From positions 1 through 9,588 of the forward strand of contig JAEWNA010000263.1 of the NCBI GenBank assembly GCA_023392975.1: a stretch of DNA of 9,588 nt. The letters run 5' to 3'. Below are positions 7,641-9,588 of this stretch, piece after piece (position 1 is the stretch's first letter; each line of letters starts with the position of its first letter). The notes under the pieces are model-generated. The model searched no databases and was not told where the DNA came from. It saw only the letters and a program-made list of their open reading frames with translations. The position numbers and the translations under genes are program-made. This DNA comes from Pseudomonadota bacterium (lineage in GTDB: Bacteria; Pseudomonadota; Gammaproteobacteria; Xanthomonadales; Xanthomonadaceae).

Positions 7641-8434
7641 GCGCGCAGCAGACCCCGGTCACGCTCGGCCAGCGCCATCGCACGGCGCTCTACACCATCG
7701 TCCGCCGCGAGGTGATGCGGATCCTGCGCATCTGGGGCCAGACCCTGGTGCCGCCGGCGATCACCATGACCCTGTACTTCCTGATCTTCGGCGGCCTGAT
7801 CGGCTCGCGCGTCGGCACCATGGACGGGATCAAGTACATGGACTTCATCGTCCCTGGGCTGGTGATGATGAGCGTGATCCAGAACAGCTACGGCAACATC
7901 TCCTCGAGCTTCTTCGGCGCCAAGTTCGGCCGCCACGTCGAGGAGCTGCTGGTCAGCCCGATGCCGTCGTGGGTGATCCTCGGCGGCTACGTCGCCGGCG
8001 CGGTGCTGCGCGGGCTGATGGTGGGCGCGATCGTGCTGTGCATCGCGATGCTGTTCACCCACGTGCGCGTGCCCCATCCGCTGGTGACCTTCACCACGGT
8101 GCTGCTGGGCGCGACGATCTTCTCGCTCGCGGGCTTCGTCAACGCGGTGTACGCGAAGAAGTTCGACGACATCGCGATCGTGCCGACCTTCATCCTCACC
8201 CCGCTCACGTACCTCGGCGGCGTGTTCTATTCGGTGAAGCTGCTGCCCGGCTGGGCCGAGGCCGCGACCCACCTCAACCCGATCTTCTACATGGTCAACG
8301 CCTTCCGCTACGGCCTGCTGGGCGTGTCCGACGTGCCGCTGTGGCTGGCGTACGCGCTGATGCTGGGTTTCGTCGCGGCGCTGGGCGGCCTCGGCCTGTG
8401 GCTGCTGAAGCGGGGCGTGGGCCTGCGCAGCTGA
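7637..8434 (+). CDS. yadH: ABC-2 exporter permease YadH
   Basis: A 265-residue inner-membrane permease closely resembling E. coli YadH (about 256 residues), forming the exporter with YadG. A cytosolic N-terminus ends in REVMRILRIWGQTLVPP (24-40). TM segments are near 36-56, 70-90, 113-140, 150-172, 180-200 and 236-257. Conserved ABC-2 blocks include YFLIFGGLIGSRVG at 47-60, SSFFGAKFGRHVEELLVSPM at 90-109 (cytosolic loop facing the ATPase), FDDIAIVPTF at 176-185, and TPLTYLGGVFYSVKLLPGW at 188-206 followed by HLNPIFYMVNAFRYGLLG at 212-229. The C-terminus KRGVGLRS matches the family ending. The start overlaps the stop of yadG by four bases (ATGA). Unlike the NatB-like permease in this window it has no large extracytoplasmic domain, so the two systems are different ABC-2 subtypes. 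Confidence 0.94.
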   Translation: MSAQQTPVTLGQRHRTALYTIVRREVMRILRIWGQTLVPPAITMTLYFLIFGGLIGSRVGTMDGIKYMDFIVPGLVMMSVIQNSYGNISSSFFGAKFGRHVEELLVSPMPSWVILGGYVAGAVLRGLMVGAIVLCIAMLFTHVRVPHPLVTFTTVLLGATIFSLAGFVNAVYAKKFDDIAIVPTFILTPLTYLGGVFYSVKLLPGWAEAATHLNPIFYMVNAFRYGLLGVSDVPLWLAYALMLGFVAALGGLGLWLLKRGVGLRS

Positions 8435-8461
8435 CCGGCCGTTCCGGCCGCTCCGATGGAT

Positions 8462-8494
8462 GGCGGGGCCGGGCTTGGCGTCCCGGCCACCGCC
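8462..8494 (+). other. Long hairpin after yadH
   Basis: GGCGGGGCCGGG at 8462-8473 pairs with CCCGGCCACCGCC at 8482-8494, leaving one bulged A and an 8-base loop. It begins 27 bases after the yadH stop. There is no T-run, so it may be a weak terminator, an RNA 3'-end stabiliser, or chance in GC-rich DNA. Confidence 0.4.
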
Positions 8495-8503
8495 GGGCAC
8501 ACT
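8475..8503 (+). promoter_or_regulatory. Candidate promoter for DUF2167 gene
   Basis: TTGGCG at 8475-8480 (4 of 6 against TTGACA) and CACACT at 8498-8503 (3 of 6 against TATAAT) are separated by 17 bases, 47 bases before the ATG at 8550. Such weak boxes are usual in high-GC gammaproteobacteria, but the -35 falls inside the loop of the hairpin at 8462-8494. Low confidence. Confidence 0.3.
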
Positions 8504-8511
8504 GTCTGCGC

Positions 8512-8529
8512 CGGGCGTGGGGACGCCCG
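8512..8529 (+). other. Hairpin in DUF2167 gene leader
   Basis: CGGGCGT (8512-8518) and ACGCCCG (8523-8529) form a perfect 7-bp stem around a GGGG loop, ending 20 bases before the ATG at 8550 and followed by CTTCTC. It could cap the 5' end of the DUF2167 message or contribute to ending yadGH transcription. Confidence 0.4.
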
Positions 8530-8549
8530 CTTCTCACTGGGGACACACC

Positions 8550-9482
8550 ATGTTCGATGCTTTCCGCCGGGTCGCGACGTTCGCGGCCGGGGTCGCGCTG
8601 GCGACCGCCTTTTCCGCCACGGCCCTGGCCCAGCAGCCCGCGGACGACGCGGACAACGCCGCCGCCTTGAAGGCCTTCCTCGACGGCCTGCACTTCCAGA
8701 CCGGCGAGGTCGCGGTGCCGGACGCGCAGGCGCATTTCCGCCTCGGCCCGCAATTCCGGTTCCTCGGCAAGGAAGACAGCCGCAAGGTGCTGGAGCAGCT
8801 GTGGGGCAACCCGCCCGACGACACCGTGCTTGGCATGGTGGTGCCGACCGCGCCATCGCTGGCCGACGAGAAAGGCTGGGCAGTAGTGGTGACGTTCTCG
8901 GACGACGGCTACGTGTCCGACGAGGACGCGGCCAGCACCGACTACGCCCAGCTGCTCGCCGACCTGAAGGAAGGCACGAAGGACGAGAACGCCGAACGCA
9001 AGCGCCAGGGCTTCGAGACGGTCGATCTCGTCGGCTGGGCGGTACCGCCGCGCTACGACGCGGCCAGCAAGAAGTTCTACTGGGCGAAGGAGCTGGCCTT
9101 CGAGGGCAACGACCAGCACACCCTCAACTACGACGTGCGCGTGCTCGGCCGCCGCGGCTACATGAGCCTGAACGCGGTCGCCGGCATGCCCCAGCTGCAG
9201 CAGGTGCAGGCCGGCATGCAGCAGCTGTTGCCGATGGCGGAGTTCGACCAGGGCGCACGCTACGCCGACTACGACGCCAGCAGCGACAAGCTCGCCGGCT
9301 ACGGCCTGGCGGCGCTGATCGGCGGCGGCATCGCCGCCAAGACCGGCCTGCTCGCGAAGCTCGGTGCACTGCTGCTGGCGGGCAAGAAGTTCATCATCAT
9401 CGCCTTCCTCGGCCTGGTCGCCTTCATGCGCAAGCTCTTCGGCGGCAAGGACAAGGACGAACGCCAGAACACCGTGCAGTAA
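8550..9482 (+). CDS. DUF2167 family membrane-anchored protein
   Basis: A 310-residue protein of the uncharacterised DUF2167 family (membrane-anchored, COG4714 type). The ATG at 8550 follows a TGGGGA element at 8538-8543 and opens into a clear signal peptide (basic FRR, hydrophobic 8-25, cleavage likely after ALA at 25-27). An in-frame ATG at 8460 lies before the promoter-like and hairpin elements and is not used here. Family blocks: LHFQTGEVAVPDAQAHFRLG at 47-66, EKGWAVVVTFSDDGYVSDED at 107-126, VGWAVPPRYDAASKKFYWAK at 161-180, and LNYDVRVLGRRGYMSLNAVA at 192-211. After a Gln/Met-rich helix come hydrophobic stretches at about 250-278 and 279-293, then a highly charged tail RKLFGGKDKDER. The bulk should lie in the periplasm, tethered by the C-terminus. 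Function is unknown. It follows yadGH on the same strand by 115 bases, probably with its own promoter. Confidence 0.88.
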   Translation: MFDAFRRVATFAAGVALATAFSATALAQQPADDADNAAALKAFLDGLHFQTGEVAVPDAQAHFRLGPQFRFLGKEDSRKVLEQLWGNPPDDTVLGMVVPTAPSLADEKGWAVVVTFSDDGYVSDEDAASTDYAQLLADLKEGTKDENAERKRQGFETVDLVGWAVPPRYDAASKKFYWAKELAFEGNDQHTLNYDVRVLGRRGYMSLNAVAGMPQLQQVQAGMQQLLPMAEFDQGARYADYDASSDKLAGYGLAALIGGGIAAKTGLLAKLGALLLAGKKFIIIAFLGLVAFMRKLFGGKDKDERQNTVQ

Positions 9483-9506
9483 CGGTCGTCGTGACCGTCG
9501 CAGGGC

Positions 9507-9535
9507 CATCGGGCGCGCCTAGGGCGCGCCCGATG
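9507..9535 (+). terminator. Terminator hairpin after DUF2167 gene
   Basis: A perfect 13-bp stem with a TAG loop: the left arm at 9507-9519 (CATCGGGCGCGCC) pairs with 9523-9535, starting 24 bases past the TAA. Only a short CATTT follows, so the T-run is weak, as is common in GC-rich genomes. The stem strength and position make it the likely transcription end. Confidence 0.75.
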
Positions 9536-9588
9536 CATTTCAGGCGTCGGCAGCGTGTTCCGGCACCGGCGGCGATCAGAGCAGCAGC

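Noticed and set aside
7274..8500. 408-residue minus-strand open frame over yadGH
   Set aside because: Antisense to clear YadG/YadH homologues and dominated by His, Arg, Gln and Ala, so codon bias explains it.
8295..9509. 404-residue minus-strand open frame over the DUF2167 gene
   Set aside because: Antisense shadow without domain or plausible start. The plus-strand gene has signal peptide, family motifs and terminator.
9536..9588. Possible end of a minus-strand gene at the right edge
   Set aside because: A TGA on the minus strand (9576-9578) is preceded by Leu codons, and another frame reads like VPEHAADA then stop, but the first stop interrupts that frame. Too little sequence to support a gene.

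Overview
The window is very GC-rich with strong G/C third-position bias. Its gene content looks like the chromosome of a gammaproteobacterium of the Xanthomonadaceae/Lysobacteraceae type (Lysobacter, Luteimonas or Xanthomonas-like). That assignment is inferred from base composition and protein style, not from a marker gene. I see no mobile element, tRNA, rRNA or CRISPR array.

Eight complete protein genes are supported, plus one short conserved-family protein. From left to right: (1) 86-1150 (+), a secreted DUF5694 protein with motifs like the TraB/TIKI/EreA-type fold. (2) 1193-1675 (-), a small four-helix-bundle protein of the PA2169/DUF2383 type, convergent with gene 1. (3) 1676-2003, a 328-bp intergenic stretch with three strong inverted repeats in the leader of gene 2 and a perfect palindromic terminator for the next operon. 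(4) 2004-3940 (-), a NatA/NatB-like ABC exporter pair with an ATGA overlap between ATPase and permease. (5) 4049-5557 (-), a lipoprotein alpha/beta hydrolase of the S33/TAP type. (6) 5759-6520 (-), ferredoxin/flavodoxin-NADP+ reductase (fpr) with a GTG start. (7) 6654-8434 (+), divergent from fpr, a YadG/YadH ABC-2 exporter pair with another ATGA overlap. (8) 8550-9482 (+), a membrane-anchored DUF2167 protein followed by a strong hairpin terminator.

Two different ABC-2 exporter systems therefore lie about 2.7 kb apart on opposite strands. They are separated by a periplasm-facing hydrolase and a cytosolic redox enzyme. Four products (DUF5694, hydrolase lipoprotein, both permeases) and the DUF2167 protein act at or beyond the inner membrane, so the region is cell-envelope flavoured, but nothing shows that the genes form one pathway.

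The coding content is ordinary conserved chromosome. The parts I would look at again are non-coding: the hairpin-rich leader at 1754-1900, three regularly spaced GAATGTCG-type repeats upstream of the natAB-like operon, and tandem hairpins between yadH and the DUF2167 gene. I did not find convincing evidence of a new biological system.
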